From Prevotella sp. (GTDB lineage: Bacteria; Bacteroidota; Bacteroidia; Bacteroidales; Bacteroidaceae): a DNA stretch of 23,563 bases. How positions within the stretch are numbered: the stretch's first letter is position 1; each line of letters begins with the position of its first letter. The notes under the pieces were generated by a model. It searched no databases. It was not told where the DNA came from and was given only the letters and a program-made list of their open reading frames with translations. This document shows positions 21,645 through 23,563 of this stretch, one piece after another. The DNA is taken from the NCBI GenBank assembly GCA_017430675.1, contig JAFRMM010000218.1, positions 1 to 23,563 of the forward strand. Reading direction: 5' to 3'. Both the position numbers and the translations under genes were made by a program.

Positions 21645-21678
21645 CCCCATTTGGGGGACAAAATACCCCCAAATGGGG
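21645..21678. promoter_or_regulatory. 13-bp perfect inverted repeat, candidate operator
   Basis: CCCCATTTGGGGG (21645-21657) and CCCCCAAATGGGG (21666-21678) are exact reverse complements separated by ACAAAATA. Each arm is itself nearly palindromic. The right arm with its flanks reads TACCCCC-AA-ATGGGGA, close to the 7-2-7 layout known for NarL sites (TACCCAT-NN-ATGGGTA). It ends 2 bp before the -33 TTG of the surface-protein promoter and lies in the 211-bp region shared with the kinase operon. Confidence 0.6.
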
Positions 21679-21680
21679 AA

Positions 21681-21711
21681 TTGCATGGGTGAAAAAGATG
21701 CTGTATCTTTG
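21681..21711 (+). promoter_or_regulatory. Promoter of the leucine-rich repeat surface-protein gene
   Basis: TTG at 21681-21683 and TATCTTTG at 21704-21711 are separated by exactly 20 bp. TATCTTTGCAGCC is identical to the sequence in the riboswitch promoter at 1356. The ATG is 65 bp downstream, after an A-rich leader of AAAAAG/GTAAAA units. Confidence 0.8.
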
Positions 21712-21776
21712 CAGCCGAAAAGAAAGTAAAAAGGGTAAAAAAGTAAAAAGGTAAAAAATAAAATAACAGAAAGCGT

Positions 21777-23563
21777 ATGAAAAGACTATTTACTTTAGTA
21801 GCGATGGCCCTCGCCCTGACAGGTGCAAAGGCCGACGTGGTGATTAACGCCACGAACTTCCCCGACGAGAACTTCCGCGCAGAGGTGGCCGACTATTTTG
21901 ACTCCGATGGCGACGGCATCATCAGCGATGAGGAAATGGAGACCAACGGCGGACAACACAACTACTGGAATGTCAGCAACCTGAAAGGCATCGAACTGCT
22001 GACATCCATCTACCGTCTGGTCATCATCAACTATCCTGACGAGCCAGGGCTTACGACGTTCGACTACACGCTGCCCAATCTGCTCCAACTGGAATTCCAG
22101 GATCAGGTCGGCATTCTGACAACAGTAGATGCAACGAAGTGTACCAATCTGGAGGATTTCTTGGCAGGTGATAATCCTGTCAGTCTATCAACGCTGAAAC
22201 TGCCTGGTAGCCTCAAGAGTTTCGCCCTGTACAACGCACCGCTCATCAAGACCTTCGACCCTATGGAGTTCCCGAAATTGAACACGTTCATACTAACAGG
22301 CAACACTGGCATCACCGATGTCGATTTCACCAACCACACGACGATCCAGAACATCACAGTGGAAGGTGGAGAGGACAAGTATCAATTCAATTCGCTCGTC
22401 ATGCCGAACTGCCCGAAACTGATGAACATCGACATCAAGAACTGTACCATCAAGTCGCTCACCTTCAAGAGCCTGCCAGAGATGCTTAATATCCTCGTGT
22501 ATGAGAGCGACATCACCAGCATGCTCGTGGAGGATTTGCCGCAGTTGGGCAGCATCGAGGGCCACGACAACGACTTAGGCACGCTGACGCTGAAGAAACT
22601 GCCCGCCATCGGTGGCTTAGACTGCAGCGACAACCGCCTGCAGACGCTGCTCATCGACGACTGTCCTAACTTTACCTCTATCTATGCCGAGAACAACCGC
22701 CTGATGTGGCTTGACCTGTCGGGCGTGAAGAACAATGGTGTGGAGGCAAACTATCTGAGCATTGACAACCAGCAGCCCAGCACCGTGGCCTACAAACTGT
22801 CACCTTCGGAGGTCGGCCTGCTCGTACACGAGCGTTTCGACGTGGAGCGTGTGCTGAACCTGAAGGCCGGCGGCAAGAGCGTCACTCCCGCCTGGTCAAC
22901 CATCGACGGCAAGACATACTTTGTCTTCTCCAACGACGGCGCGAACGCCGATGCACTCGTCGGACAGAATACCACCTACGAATACGAGACCAAGTGGCCT
23001 TACGCTTGGGTAGAAGGCCATTCGAAGGACAACAACCTGCCCGTTCTCCTGAACGTGACGAAGGTGGAGAAACTGCCCTCGTGGATCAAACTCTCCTCGA
23101 CGGAGACCCTGAAGGGCAAGGTGGATGGTACGCTGACACCCCCTGAGGTAAGCCGCTCCGACAAATACGACGGCAAACTGACGTGGACGTCGAGTGACGA
23201 GAGCGTGGTGATGGTGGATGCCGAGACGGGCGCACTCTCCATCATCGGTGCCGGTACGGCAACCATCAGCGTCAGCGGTGCCGAGACGGACTACCGTACG
23301 GCTCCCGTCACGGTGACATACACCGTATCCATTGAGACGGGCGAGACCTGTGACATCACCATCGGCAAGAACGGCAAGACCACGTTCTGTGGTGACATGG
23401 GACTTGACTTCAGTTACTCCGACGAGGTGAAGGCCTTCATTGCCACGGGCTTCGACAAGACCGAAGGCACCATCTGGATGACCCGCGTGAAGGACGTGCC
23501 CGCCGGCGTGCCCGTCATGATCAAGGGTACGGCCGAGGAGACCTACCATGTTCCCGTCACCGA
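21777..23563 (+). CDS. Leucine-rich repeat surface protein with EF-hand-like loop and Ig-like domain (3' end outside window)
   Basis: The frame is open from ATG 21777 to the window edge, about 595 codons. MKRLFTLVAMALALTGAKA is a signal peptide. NATNFPDENFRAEVADYF is the opening seen in many Bacteroidales leucine-rich repeat proteins. DSDGDGIISDEE (Asp42, Asp44, Asp46, Gly47, Ile49, Glu53) fits a calcium-binding EF-hand loop. Residues 60-340 are irregular leucine-rich repeats (LKGIELLTSIYRLVII, GGLDCSDNRLQTLLIDDCPNFTSIYAENNRLMWLDLSG). Residues about 440-525 form a bacterial Ig-like (BIG_2) domain with LTWTSSDESVVMVDAETGALSIIGAGTATISV. The last part (VPAGVPVMIKG) is common near the C terminus of such proteins. 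A cell-surface adhesin or binding role is inferred. It is divergent from the TPR kinase. Confidence 0.85.
   Translation, partial: MKRLFTLVAMALALTGAKADVVINATNFPDENFRAEVADYFDSDGDGIISDEEMETNGGQHNYWNVSNLKGIELLTSIYRLVIINYPDEPGLTTFDYTLPNLLQLEFQDQVGILTTVDATKCTNLEDFLAGDNPVSLSTLKLPGSLKSFALYNAPLIKTFDPMEFPKLNTFILTGNTGITDVDFTNHTTIQNITVEGGEDKYQFNSLVMPNCPKLMNIDIKNCTIKSLTFKSLPEMLNILVYESDITSMLVEDLPQLGSIEGHDNDLGTLTLKKLPAIGGLDCSDNRLQTLLIDDCPNFTSIYAENNRLMWLDLSGVKNNGVEANYLSIDNQQPSTVAYKLSPSEVGLLVHERFDVERVLNLKAGGKSVTPAWSTIDGKTYFVFSNDGANADALVGQNTTYEYETKWPYAWVEGHSKDNNLPVLLNVTKVEKLPSWIKLSSTETLKGKVDGTLTPPEVSRSDKYDGKLTWTSSDESVVMVDAETGALSIIGAGTATISVSGAETDYRTAPVTVTYTVSIETGETCDITIGKNGKTTFCGDMGLDFSYSDEVKAFIATGFDKTEGTIWMTRVKDVPAGVPVMIKGTAEETYHVPVT

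Noticed and set aside
21566..21853. Longer N terminus of the histidine kinase (96 extra residues)
   Set aside because: It would cross the kinase promoter, the operator-like palindrome and the start of the divergent surface-protein gene; ATG 21565 follows a good -7 element.

Overview
The window looks like a chromosomal segment of a Bacteroidota bacterium, most likely a Prevotella-type Bacteroidales. Three things point there: repeated promoters of the form TTTG-N20-TAnnTTTG (for example TATCTTTGCAGCC), with little use of Shine-Dalgarno sites; families typical of the group (TPR sensor kinases and TPR/HTH membrane regulators, BspA-like leucine-rich repeat proteins, DHHW O-acetylation proteins, small lipoproteins); and family-level protein similarity. 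Everything was read by eye; no database search was run.

Region 1 (1-1281): end of a signal peptidase I gene (lepB) followed 6 bp later by a WbqC-family gene. Region 2 (1282-7260): an AT-richer accessory stretch. It opens with a complete cobalamin riboswitch that has its own promoter and a strong downstream terminator but no recognisable gene behind it. After that come about 450 bp of palindromes and REP-like repeats. Next, on the minus strand, are a BspA-like leucine-rich repeat protein, a parallel beta-helix protein without a signal peptide, two lipoproteins with near-identical signal-peptide DNA, a short remnant of a secreted-protein C terminus cut off at a second REP-like copy, and most of a TPR/HTH membrane regulator. 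The base composition changes sharply inside that regulator gene, near 7260.

Region 3 (7260-9060): the 5' end of the regulator and, upstream of it in an overlapping minus-strand operon, a 4HBT thioesterase, a HAD phosphatase and a Fur-family regulator. Divergent from fur is an AsmA-like membrane protein (9169-11049), whose stop lies 2 bp from the end of the next operon. Region 4 (11052-15819): a tight four-gene O-acylation cassette on the minus strand, SGNH hydrolase, MBOAT acyltransferase and two paralogous DHHW proteins, which probably acetylates an extracellular glycan. A small coiled-coil/AraC-type regulator (15948-16508) diverges from it and shares the promoter region.

Region 5 (16492-18932): a MATE exporter followed by a DegT-family sugar aminotransferase. 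Region 6 (19009-23563): a two-component system, with a periplasmic-TPR histidine kinase overlapping a NarL/LuxR-type response regulator by 8 bp, divergent from a leucine-rich repeat surface protein with an EF-hand-like loop and an Ig-like domain that runs off the right edge. A perfect 13-bp inverted repeat that resembles a NarL-type site lies directly against the -33 element of the surface-protein promoter.

The main points for a second look are the orphan B12 riboswitch, a 47-bp palindromic DNA repeat present twice in the histidine kinase gene (once in the ATP-lid region, once forming the start of the signal peptide, in two different reading frames), the repeat-bounded accessory segment 1953-5864, and the composition break inside the TPR regulator. 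No tRNA, rRNA, CRISPR array, transposase or phage gene was seen.
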